42,542 bases of DNA from Paracoccaceae bacterium. Its GTDB lineage: Bacteria > Pseudomonadota > Alphaproteobacteria > Rhodobacterales > Rhodobacteraceae. The DNA is taken from contig VYFX01000021.1 in the NCBI GenBank assembly GCA_009842205.1, positions 1-42,542 on the forward strand, written 5' to 3'. This document shows positions 35,267-42,542 of the stretch, one piece after another (positions within the stretch are counted from its first letter, which is position 1; each line of letters begins with the position of its first letter). A model generated the notes under the pieces. The model worked only from the letters and a program-made list of their open reading frames with translations, ran no database searches and was not told the DNA's origin. The position numbers were made by a program, and so were the translations under genes.

Positions 35267-36205
35267 TTGCAAATCCTCCTGGAAGTTACGACACCGATAT
35301 TCCTGATAATAGGAGGTGGGTACCTCGTTACCCAATTGGGTTACATGAAACTATCGGCCGCCGAGGGTCTGATGTTCTTTGTTCAGAACATTGCCCTCCC
35401 GGTCATGTTGTTTAATGCAATGTCCAAAATCGATCTTGGTGTCGGTTTTAATTTTAAATTCCTGCTTTCCTTTTATACCGGATGCCTGCTGAGTTTCATC
35501 ATCGCCCTGACGATTACCTATTTGTATTTCAAGCGTCCATGGGAAGATTCAGTTGTCATCGCATTCGCTGCCCTATTTGGCAATACGGTCCTTTTGGGTC
35601 TTGCTGTCGTTGACCGTGCGCTAGGAACGGATTCATTAACCGGAGCCTATATTATAGTAGCGTTTCATGCGCCCTTCTGTTTTATTGTGGGTATAACCAC
35701 CATGGAGTTATACAAATCACGTGAGAAGTCAGGCCGTGACCGTCCCGTAATCGTTTCACTCATATCACTGATCTGGAAAAACGCTATCCTGATGGGCATG
35801 ATTCTTGGACTGATATTCAATTTATTTGGATTGAGTTTACCCGAAGTCCTGGCAATACCTGTCAACATGGTTGCAGTGTCCGCCATTCCTGCAGCCCTTT
35901 TTGCACTGGGTGGAATCCTCTCTCAATACAAACCCACAGGTGATTTTAAAATCATTGCAATGATTTGCTTTCTAACCCTGATATTTCATCCCTTCGTCGC
36001 CTGGGTATTGTCCAGTCTTGTCTTCGATATCCCCAAACCCCTCATTCAGAGTGCAGTAATTACCGCCTCCATGCCACCCGGGTTAAATGCCTTTATCTTT
36101 GCCTCGATTTACAAAAGGGGAACCAGAATTGCTGCTTCCTCGGTGCTGGTTGGAACAATCATGGCGATCTTCACTTCGTCCATTATCCTTTATCTGATTG
36201 CCTGA
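35267..36205 (+). CDS. AEC-family transporter (auxin efflux carrier type)
   Basis: This integral inner-membrane protein has 312 residues and about ten hydrophobic segments, beginning TTPIFLIIGGGYLVTQLGY. Typical parts are LPVMLFNAMSK, ALFGNTVLLGLAVVD and the closing ASMPPGLNAFIFASIY. AEC members export or import small carboxylic acids such as malate or auxin-like compounds; substrate here is unknown. The frame is open from 35204, inside the MBL gene, but the TTG at 35267 follows its stop by one base with TGAGG upstream, and is chosen. No later gene of the operon is visible. Confidence 0.85.
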   Translation: MQILLEVTTPIFLIIGGGYLVTQLGYMKLSAAEGLMFFVQNIALPVMLFNAMSKIDLGVGFNFKFLLSFYTGCLLSFIIALTITYLYFKRPWEDSVVIAFAALFGNTVLLGLAVVDRALGTDSLTGAYIIVAFHAPFCFIVGITTMELYKSREKSGRDRPVIVSLISLIWKNAILMGMILGLIFNLFGLSLPEVLAIPVNMVAVSAIPAALFALGGILSQYKPTGDFKIIAMICFLTLIFHPFVAWVLSSLVFDIPKPLIQSAVITASMPPGLNAFIFASIYKRGTRIAASSVLVGTIMAIFTSSIILYLIA

Positions 36206-36297
36206 TATCTTCAATTACTAATAAAGGAAAATCCAATCCTTCCTATTGTAGTGATGAATTACAAATTTTTCGCAAATGAATTGTGGATAACCAAGAT

Positions 36298-37152
36298 TTA
36301 ACTTGGAGTAATTCCCCGCAATCGTTCTGACCTTCTTCGTAGTATTTCGATTGTTGAAAGAAGTAATACGGATAGGGTTATCAAAATGGTTGCTATAGCC
36401 AAAATGGTTGGACTGATCTGTTCCCTCAGGCCATTGAACATCTCCCAGGGCAAAGTTTTTAAACTTGCTGAACCGACAAAAAGAACAACCACGACTTCAT
36501 CAAATGACGTTATGAATGCGAACAACCCACCTGATATAACGCCTGGCAGTATCAGGGGCATCTGTATTTTGAAGAATGTCCTGATCGGCCCTGCCCCCAA
36601 ACTAGCAGAAGCTCGTGTCAGGCTTTTGTCAAATCCGGTAAGGGTTGCCGTAACGGTAATGATAACAAAGGGAATTCCTAGTGCGGCATGGGCCAGAACA
36701 ACCCCGATATAGGTGCCCTGCAAACCAATTCTTGAATAAAAGAAATACATGCCAGCTGCTGACAGAATCAGTGGAACAATCATCGGTGAGATCAGGATAG
36801 CCATGATGGTTCGGCGAAAGGGAACATGGCTTTGACTGAGCCCGATAGCGGCAAGAGTGCCAAAACCAACCGACAACAAGGTTGCTACGGGAGCAATTCG
36901 GAAAGAATTGTACATGGCAACCTGCCAATCGGGATTGGTGAAAAAGTCCCGGTAATGTTTCAGGGAAAAGCCCTCGATTTCCAGCCGGAGCATTTCCGGT
37001 GTGAATGTAAAATAATTGCCGGCATTGAAACTGAGGGGCATGATGACCAGAATGGGGAACATGAGGAAGAAAAAAATCAATCCACAAATGACCCTGAAAA
37101 TGTAATACCAGGCCTTGTCTGATGAAGTATCATAGGGTTGAAAGTTTGCCAT
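36298..37152 (-). CDS. ABC transporter permease, PotC-like
   Basis: The inner-membrane permease has 284 residues with six expected helices; the first is FRVICGLIFFFLMFPILVIMP. The conserved cytoplasmic EAA-type loop reads ASASLGAGPIRTFFKIQMPLILPG. GVISGGLFAFITSFDEVVVVLF is the typical PotC signature of polyamine or similar importers. It follows the larger PotB-like permease gene after four bases and is last of the four-gene unit. The ATPase, binding protein and both permeases make one complete importer. Confidence 0.92.
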   Translation of the reverse strand: MANFQPYDTSSDKAWYYIFRVICGLIFFFLMFPILVIMPLSFNAGNYFTFTPEMLRLEIEGFSLKHYRDFFTNPDWQVAMYNSFRIAPVATLLSVGFGTLAAIGLSQSHVPFRRTIMAILISPMIVPLILSAAGMYFFYSRIGLQGTYIGVVLAHAALGIPFVIITVTATLTGFDKSLTRASASLGAGPIRTFFKIQMPLILPGVISGGLFAFITSFDEVVVVLFVGSASLKTLPWEMFNGLREQISPTILAIATILITLSVLLLSTIEILRRRSERLRGITPS

Positions 37153-37156
37153 GCCC

Positions 37157-38683
37157 CTACCCCAGTTTCACATTATCTATGCCAACCACGCGATCATAAA
37201 CCCAATACAGGGCCAGTACCACGGCCAGCAGTATGGACCCAAGGGCTGCACCCAATCCCCAATTGAGGGAAGATGAAATATGATAGGCAATTCGGTTTGA
37301 AATAAAGGTGCCCGTGGTTCCACCAACCAATTCCGGCGTGATGTAATAACCAATCGAAAGAATAAACACCAGGATGGAACCGGCACCTATTCCGGGTATC
37401 GACTGGGGAAAGTAAACCCTTCGGAACGCTGTCCAGGGAGTTGCACCAAGGGATTTGGCTGCCCTAACATAGGATGGATGGATGGTTTTCATTACGGAAA
37501 ACAGTGGCAATATCATGAACGGCAGCAAAATATGCGACATTGCAATTATGGTACCGGTTTGATTATTGATCAATTCCAATCGTTCCAGATTGGCGATCAA
37601 GCCGATTGCTACAAGGACATCGTTAATTACCCCCTCGTTCTGGAGTAATACCTTCCAGGCAGATGTACGTACCAGCAATGAGGTCCAAAAGGGCAAAAGG
37701 ACCAGAATCAGGAAAAGGTTGGCATATTTCATCGGGAGATTGGCCAGGAAATATGCAACCGGATAACCCAACAGCAAACAAACCAGGGTTATGGTTACCG
37801 ACATGAAAAGGGTCCGAGAAAAGATCAGGGCATAGAGTCTCTCATTTTCAGGTCTAAGCTCCGGACCATCTGAACCCTTTTTGAAATCGGCCGAATTGAG
37901 ATAATATCCGTTGGTAAATGAAGGTGAATAAAGCTGAATTGTATCCCATACGTCTGGTTCTGCCCAATCCTCGTCGGTATCAAGGAAAAGCTCCTTGAAC
38001 CTGATCTCAGGCAACTCGGAAATTACAGGAAGAAGTTTTTCCTCAGGAATGGTTCCCTGAGTAGGAGTTGCCCCAGGAGATTTGATATCATTTGCCAAGA
38101 CAACAAAAAGAAAATCGGAAGGTTTGGTTTTTTCCGAAAAGTCATCATTTTCAATTAGGCGTTTCTTCCATTCATTGTATGCATCCCGGGTGTAGCCATA
38201 TTTTGTACCTTCTGCCAATAACTCCCAATAGTCAATCGAAGCCAATTCAGGTACTTGTTCGGTAAGTGCCTTGCGATAGTCATCAGCACCAAATTTCTTG
38301 ATGCTTCTCCCCGATTTCCGGAATAATGATGAAATCCCGGTTTTTTCATAATTCAGTCTTGAACCAACCCTTGTGTGCAATTTGACTTCGGTTGCAATAG
38401 CCAGATCAACATAGAGATGCCAAAACAATTCATTTGGTGGTTCCCAGTCTTCATTTATTTGTTCTGACTTCAAATATTCGGTTGTTCTGGGAAGTACTTC
38501 TGAAACCAGCTGGTTCTCAATGGAACGAAAAAGCATATCCCCAATGGGGATGACAAAGCTGATCAGAATGAAAATGAACAAAGGGGCAATAAGCCCCAAT
38601 GCTCTTAATTTTTGAATTCGCAGTGATCGCTGAACTTTTCGGTGAAGGGAATTCCTACCGATAATAGAGTCAACACTAACCAC
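37157..38683 (-). CDS. ABC transporter permease, PotB-like, with large extracytoplasmic insertion
   Basis: This permease has 508 residues, far longer than usual PotB (about 300). Helix 1 (IAPLFIFILISFVIPIGDM) ends near residue 52 and helix 2 starts near residue 286 (ALIFSRTLFMSVTITLVCLL), leaving about 230 residues outside the membrane between them, rich in charged residues. The rest is normal, with the EAA loop AAKSLGATPWTAFRRVYFP. The GTG at 38683 is the likely start. The insertion seems genuine, since the frame is uninterrupted and helix content either side is typical. Function of the extra domain is unknown. Confidence 0.9.
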   Translation of the reverse strand: MVSVDSIIGRNSLHRKVQRSLRIQKLRALGLIAPLFIFILISFVIPIGDMLFRSIENQLVSEVLPRTTEYLKSEQINEDWEPPNELFWHLYVDLAIATEVKLHTRVGSRLNYEKTGISSLFRKSGRSIKKFGADDYRKALTEQVPELASIDYWELLAEGTKYGYTRDAYNEWKKRLIENDDFSEKTKPSDFLFVVLANDIKSPGATPTQGTIPEEKLLPVISELPEIRFKELFLDTDEDWAEPDVWDTIQLYSPSFTNGYYLNSADFKKGSDGPELRPENERLYALIFSRTLFMSVTITLVCLLLGYPVAYFLANLPMKYANLFLILVLLPFWTSLLVRTSAWKVLLQNEGVINDVLVAIGLIANLERLELINNQTGTIIAMSHILLPFMILPLFSVMKTIHPSYVRAAKSLGATPWTAFRRVYFPQSIPGIGAGSILVFILSIGYYITPELVGGTTGTFISNRIAYHISSSLNWGLGAALGSILLAVVLALYWVYDRVVGIDNVKLG

Positions 38684-38688
38684 TACGG

Positions 38689-38708
38689 GTTTACCTTGAA
38701 ACGTAAAC
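38689..38708 (-). other. Hairpin between the binding-protein and permease genes
   Basis: GTTTAC and GTAAAC form a perfect six-base stem with an eight-base loop, six bases upstream of the permease start. No U-run follows. It may stabilise the upstream mRNA or reduce permease translation, as is common after binding-protein genes. Confidence 0.35.
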
Positions 38709-38719
38709 TACAATCACAC

Positions 38720-39820
38720 TTAGTTGGCTAACCAGGCCTGGAACTTGGCATCCAGATCATCCCTGTAGTCTGCCCACCAATCGTAATTGAAAAAGAATAC
38801 GTTGTAGGCATTGTCAGGATGGCCCGGCATATGTGGTCCCATGTCAATTCCAAGAGTGGCATGTTCGCCTACCAGAGCGTTGGAAGAAGTTCTGGCCGGA
38901 CCATAGGAAATGTATTTGGCCTGATCTGCCAGCCTTTGTGTATCAGTGGCAAATCTAACCAAATCCAAAACGGCTGCCAAACGATCTTCAGGCAATCCAG
39001 TTGGAATAATCCAGCCATCATATTCGAAAACCTGGGCATCCCAAAGAATTTTAACTGGCTGTTTGGCTTCTTCGATCAAGGCAAAAAACCGACCATTATA
39101 GGTAGATCCAAATACAACCTCACCATCAGCAAGCCATTGTGGTGTATCTGCGCCAGCTGACCACCAGATTACTTCATCCTTGATGGTATCGAGTTTGGCC
39201 AAAGCCCTATTCTGACCCTCTTCGGTTTCAAGAACGTCATAGATATCTTCCTTGGCGACACCATCACACAGCAAGGCCCATTCAAGATTGTTGATTGGCC
39301 TCTTTTCAAGTGATCGCTTGCCAGGGAATGCTTCGAGATCGAAAACATCGCAGACATCGTCTGGCTCATTACCATTCCAGCTTTCAACGTCAGTTCTGAA
39401 ACCAAAAGTGGTTGAATAGACAATCTGAGGAATAAAACACTCTGAGACCAAGGATGCACCAAAGTCTTCTGAAGCGGGTGTGCCATCCGGGGCCGGGTCA
39501 AGGATTTCATCAACATCGACTTCCATGGCCAAACCTTCGTCGCACAATCTAATGGCATCTGCGGGTACAGCATCAACAAGATCCCAAGTCAAATTACCAG
39601 CTTCCCGCATGGCTCTCAATTTGGCAACAGCCTCATAAGAACTCTCGTCATGGATGATATTTATATCAGGATTAAGTTCCATGTAAGGATTATGGTAGGC
39701 ATTGATTTGGGATTTAGAATAAGCCCCACCCCAAGAAACAACAGTTAGATCCATTGCCTGGGAAGAATTGGCGATAAAAAAGCAACCCAGCAGTAGGGCT
39801 GATAGTTTAGTTAACTTCAT
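38720..39820 (-). CDS. ABC transporter substrate-binding protein (PotD/PotF-like)
   Basis: This periplasmic protein has 366 residues and a signal peptide (LTKLSALLLGCFFIANSSQA, cleaved before MDLTVV). WGGAYSKSQINAYHNPYM is the entry signature of this binding-protein group; other marks are DLVDAVPADAIRLCDEG and the late RTSSNALVG. A GGAGA site precedes the ATG. The polyamine-transport group is indicated by the partners, but the ligand cannot be fixed from sequence. It is second in the unit after the ATPase gene. Confidence 0.9.
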   Translation of the reverse strand: MKLTKLSALLLGCFFIANSSQAMDLTVVSWGGAYSKSQINAYHNPYMELNPDINIIHDESSYEAVAKLRAMREAGNLTWDLVDAVPADAIRLCDEGLAMEVDVDEILDPAPDGTPASEDFGASLVSECFIPQIVYSTTFGFRTDVESWNGNEPDDVCDVFDLEAFPGKRSLEKRPINNLEWALLCDGVAKEDIYDVLETEEGQNRALAKLDTIKDEVIWWSAGADTPQWLADGEVVFGSTYNGRFFALIEEAKQPVKILWDAQVFEYDGWIIPTGLPEDRLAAVLDLVRFATDTQRLADQAKYISYGPARTSSNALVGEHATLGIDMGPHMPGHPDNAYNVFFFNYDWWADYRDDLDAKFQAWLAN

Positions 39821-39981
39821 TAATTTTCTCCGTTAAAACAAAAGAATTGGCTTCAAGTTGCTCCTTTCTCATTTAGAGATGATTCGGACCAAATTAAAAC
39901 TTAGAATTTAACTTATCAGATTTGGATTAAAATTGAAGTCAAATTTTGAGAATTCGCAAAAATATGCTGAACATATATTGG

Positions 39982-41103
39982 TTATGTCAAAACCTCTTTG
40001 CTGACTGCTTGATAGTCGAGGGCTCGACAATCCTTATTCATGCATCCAAGAGTTACCTTTTCGCCTGGTTGTAACCTTTGTTGTGAAGGGGAGTTTCTTG
40101 ATTTAACAATAAATTCATCATTGTTCCCGACCCTGATTCTGGTTCTGAAAACATCACCCATATAGATGAATTCCAAAACCTCTCCAGTTATTTTTTGTGC
40201 ACCTTCGGGACATCTTTCAGCTTCTGTTTCGACTCTTTCGGGTCTTATTGATATAAGGGTTTTTTCACCCACTTCCCCGACATTAACCGCCAATGCAGAA
40301 ATAACCTGATCGTTCTCAAGTCTAACATTAGCATAATCGCCTTCAAAAGATTCTACTGTCCCCTCCAATGTGTTGTTTTCTCCTATGAACTGAGCTACAA
40401 AACAATTATTGGGGGCTTCGTAAAGTTTATCGGGGGCATCAAGTTGCTGGATAATGCCGTCATTGAAGACCGCTACCCGGTCAGACATTGTCAGCGCTTC
40501 TGTTTGGTCATGCGTAACATAAACGACCGTGACACCCAACCGTTCATGGAGATGCTTGATTTCAAACTGCATATGCTCACGCAATTGTTTGTCCAGTGCA
40601 CCAAGGGGTTCATCCATCAATACGAGTTCGGGTTCAAACACCAAGGCTCTAGCCAAAGCAATACGCTGTTGTTGTCCACCGGATAATTGCCCGGGTCGTC
40701 GATTTCCAAAATCGGACATTTGAACCATATCGAGAACATGATTCACTTTCTGTTCCTGATCTGACTTGGACATCGATCTGACCTGCAAGGGAAAGGCAAG
40801 ATTTTCAGCAACAGTCATGTGTGGAAACAAGGCATAGTTTTGAAAAACCATGCCAATTTCCCGTTTATGTGGTGGAATATTGTTGATGGGCTTGCCACCC
40901 AAAAGTATTTCCCCCTGTGTGGCGGTTTCGAATCCTGCCAGCATCAAAAGACAAGTTGTCTTACCCGAACCTGATGGCCCCAACATTGTAAGGAACTCGC
41001 CTTTGGCAATGGAAAGATTAAGATCCTTTACGACAAGTATTTTCCCGTCATAGCTTTTTTGTACACCAGAAAAAACTACAAATCCATTATCCTTGTCTGT
41101 CAT
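39982..41103 (-). CDS. ABC transporter ATP-binding protein (PotA-like)
   Basis: This cytoplasmic ATPase powers the importer. It has 373 residues: Walker A GPSGSGKTT (42-50), Q-loop FQNYALFPHMTV, signature LSGGQQQR (140-147), Walker B LVLMDEPLGALD, and the H-loop Y-V-T-H-D-Q-T-E. A C-terminal TOBE-like regulatory domain (about 240-370) is present. It is first of four genes. A roughly 160-base gap separates it from the binding-protein gene, which may have its own promoter. tRNA-Leu lies upstream on the same strand. Confidence 0.94.
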   Translation of the reverse strand: MTDKDNGFVVFSGVQKSYDGKILVVKDLNLSIAKGEFLTMLGPSGSGKTTCLLMLAGFETATQGEILLGGKPINNIPPHKREIGMVFQNYALFPHMTVAENLAFPLQVRSMSKSDQEQKVNHVLDMVQMSDFGNRRPGQLSGGQQQRIALARALVFEPELVLMDEPLGALDKQLREHMQFEIKHLHERLGVTVVYVTHDQTEALTMSDRVAVFNDGIIQQLDAPDKLYEAPNNCFVAQFIGENNTLEGTVESFEGDYANVRLENDQVISALAVNVGEVGEKTLISIRPERVETEAERCPEGAQKITGEVLEFIYMGDVFRTRIRVGNNDEFIVKSRNSPSQQRLQPGEKVTLGCMNKDCRALDYQAVSKEVLT

Positions 41104-41321
41104 TAACCCACACTTTTATCTCAAACAATTTTTCAGAATCTAAAGAGTATATACTAACAAGTCATTTAAACAATCAAGGTGTCATTGATTTTAGTAAAAA
41201 CTCACAATCTCTTTCCGTTACAAAACCGACTCGGGTTGGAATGGCATTTACCCAGTTTCCAAATCAAAAGCGGATATATCAGGGATGTGAGTAGTACTGG
41301 GTGATATTTTCAAATAAAGAT

Positions 41322-41408
41322 TGGTGCGGTCGAGAAGACTCGAACTTCCACGGGTTTTATCCCACAGCGACCTCAACGCTGCGCGTCTACCAATTCCGCC
41401 ACGACCGC
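41322..41408 (-). tRNA. tRNA-Leu (anticodon GAG)
   Basis: The acceptor stem GCGGTCG pairs with CGACCGC. The anticodon stem CAGCG/CGCTG holds loop TTGAGGT, giving GAG, which reads CUC and CUU. A long variable arm is present, as in class II leucine tRNAs, and the T loop is GTTCGAGTC. CCA is encoded at 41322-41324. Confidence 0.95.
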
Positions 41409-41557
41409 AAGGGCAAAAACAATTATTACCCAAATATATTAATTGGAAATTAATGGAGGATAACCACCAAGGTCCAAGATTAATATCCTTTGTCTCTAAA
41501 TATAAAATAATTATTGTTTATCAACCAACCTAACTACAAGGCAGAAAAATATATCAC

Positions 41558-42211
41558 ATGGTTGAGCTAAAAAAGTCAATTTACCTGACAGAATACCCGG
41601 ATGCAGTCCGATTTATGGAAAAACGGGTCAAGAGCATCTTGGAAGGACAAGAACAGGAATTGTTATGGTTCCTTGAGCATCCATCCATTTATACTGCAGG
41701 TACCAGCTCAAGGGATAAGGATTTGATTAATCAGTTTGATTTCCCTGTTTTTACAACGGGGAGAGGAGGACAATATACCTATCATGGCCCTGGACAAAGA
41801 GTAGTCTATGTTATGTTGGACCTGAACAAAAGAGGAAGAAGCATTCGAGATTTTATAGGAAAATTGCAGGATTGGATAATTGTTACCCTATCTGATTTTC
41901 AGATTGTCGGGAAAACCCATTCAGATCGAATAGGTATTTGGGTCGATCCAAGGGAAAACAAATTGGAATGTCCATTTGAGGATGAACGAAAAATTGCTGC
42001 CTTGGGTATCAGGATTAGAAAATGGATAACCTTTCATGGAATTTCCATAAACATCAATCCGGAACTCAAGTATTTCAGTGGAATTGTACCGTGTGGTATC
42101 AAGGATTACGGAGTTACCAGTTTGAGTGAACTGGGAATTGATGTAACCACACAAGAATTTGATCAAAGACTAATTGAAAATTTCAAATTTGTATTTGATG
42201 AGCAATTTTGA
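41558..42211 (+). CDS. lipB: Lipoyl(octanoyl) transferase
   Basis: LipB transfers octanoate from octanoyl-ACP to lipoyl domains of 2-oxoacid dehydrogenases and the glycine cleavage H protein. It has 217 residues: the substrate-binding segment RGGQYTYHGPGQRV (69-82), active-site Lys145 in RKIAALGIRI and the acyl-carrying Cys179 in GIVPCGI. These are the standard residues, and length is normal. It stands alone on the plus strand after tRNA-Leu, with acpP about 37 kb away in the window. Confidence 0.95.
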   Translation: MVELKKSIYLTEYPDAVRFMEKRVKSILEGQEQELLWFLEHPSIYTAGTSSRDKDLINQFDFPVFTTGRGGQYTYHGPGQRVVYVMLDLNKRGRSIRDFIGKLQDWIIVTLSDFQIVGKTHSDRIGIWVDPRENKLECPFEDERKIAALGIRIRKWITFHGISININPELKYFSGIVPCGIKDYGVTSLSELGIDVTTQEFDQRLIENFKFVFDEQF

Positions 42212-42542
42212 ATTGCAAAACCACACTAGACATTCGTGTAAGTAAGATACCTACAATTTATACATCTAATGCCCCTTTTTATCCTTGATCGATTGGGTCA
42301 ATACCAAGCAATTCACCATTGCTCAATTGTCTCAAGTGGCTGTTTGATGTGAGACTTACCTTCTAACAACTGGTGAATAAATGATCAGGCAGCAACAGCA
42401 GTAATCTTTTGGTATGAAAGCAAGTTCATCTTATGGGTTTAAAATTATGAAAATCGTTGTTGCATAGGGTGAATTAATCATTTTATGGTGACTGAACTTA
42501 TGATTTGCCTCAAGCCGAAAGAAGAATGAAGCACTACAAATA
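42212..42542. other. 331-base end of the window without a recognised gene
   Basis: No frame longer than a few dozen codons, no tRNA and no clear terminator could be found here. The stretch is AT-rich. Confidence 0.4.

Noticed and set aside
36206-36297. Terminator between the AEC transporter and the convergent permease gene
   Set aside because: Only a five-base AAGGA/TCCTT repeat was seen, too weak to report.

Overview
The window reads as chromosomal DNA of a Gram-negative alphaproteobacterium. The evidence is an outer-membrane porin ending in Phe, the fabD-fabG-acpP-fabF-mltG cluster next to rpsF-rpsR-rplI, a dacC-tmk-holB-tatD-MBL operon, and abundant TRAP and ABC importers. The DNA is AT-leaning. 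TRAP uptake, an MttB-family methyltransferase, 5-oxoprolinase, PobA and a polyamine-type ABC importer suit a heterotroph scavenging small organic acids and amines, perhaps marine. No 16S rRNA gene is present, so the taxon is not pinned down.

Layout. 1-1150: porin gene, 5' end probably cut, with a terminator. 1294-8038 (minus): fatty-acid synthesis operon fabD, fabG, [IS5-family insertion 4923-6293], acpP, a HisA-like protein, fabF and mltG. 8260-9454 (plus): rpsF-rpsR-rplI behind a candidate leader hairpin. 9488-11973 (minus): pxpB-pxpC-pxpA (5-oxoprolinase). 12174-16628 (plus): acs, rpe, a thioredoxin-fold protein and pobA. 16629-18546: gene-poor accessory stretch holding a two-gene module (DUF2188-type small protein plus a TIR/deoxyribosyltransferase-like protein of unknown function) and a possible 59-residue basic protein. 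18547-26598 (minus): seven-gene catabolic operon (MaoC-type hydratase, MmgE/PrpD, 3-hydroxyisobutyrate-dehydrogenase-like enzyme, TRAP DctP-DctQ-DctM, ThDP enzyme). 26885-27994 (minus): Fic protein with repeats over its promoter. 28278-28435: decayed SDR fragment. 28700-30268 (minus): MttB family protein. 30498-30587: tRNA-Ser(UGA). 30755-36205 (plus): dacC, tmk, holB, tatD, MBL hydrolase and an AEC transporter. 36298-41103 (minus): ABC importer (ATPase, binding protein, two permeases). 41322-41408: tRNA-Leu(GAG). 41558-42211: lipB. The last 331 bases hold nothing recognisable.

How the genes work together. FabD, FabG, AcpP and FabF supply fatty-acid elongation on ACP, and LipB draws octanoyl-ACP from the same pool for lipoate. 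MltG and DacC act on peptidoglycan, and Tmk and HolB serve DNA replication. The TRAP operon looks like a self-contained uptake and degradation route for a small carboxylic acid, possibly a C5 acid of the mesaconate/itaconate type. The most interesting unexplained items are the DUF2188/TIR-like pair, the HisA paralogue that has lost its first catalytic Asp, the PotB-like permease with a large extracytoplasmic insertion, and the repeat array upstream of fic.
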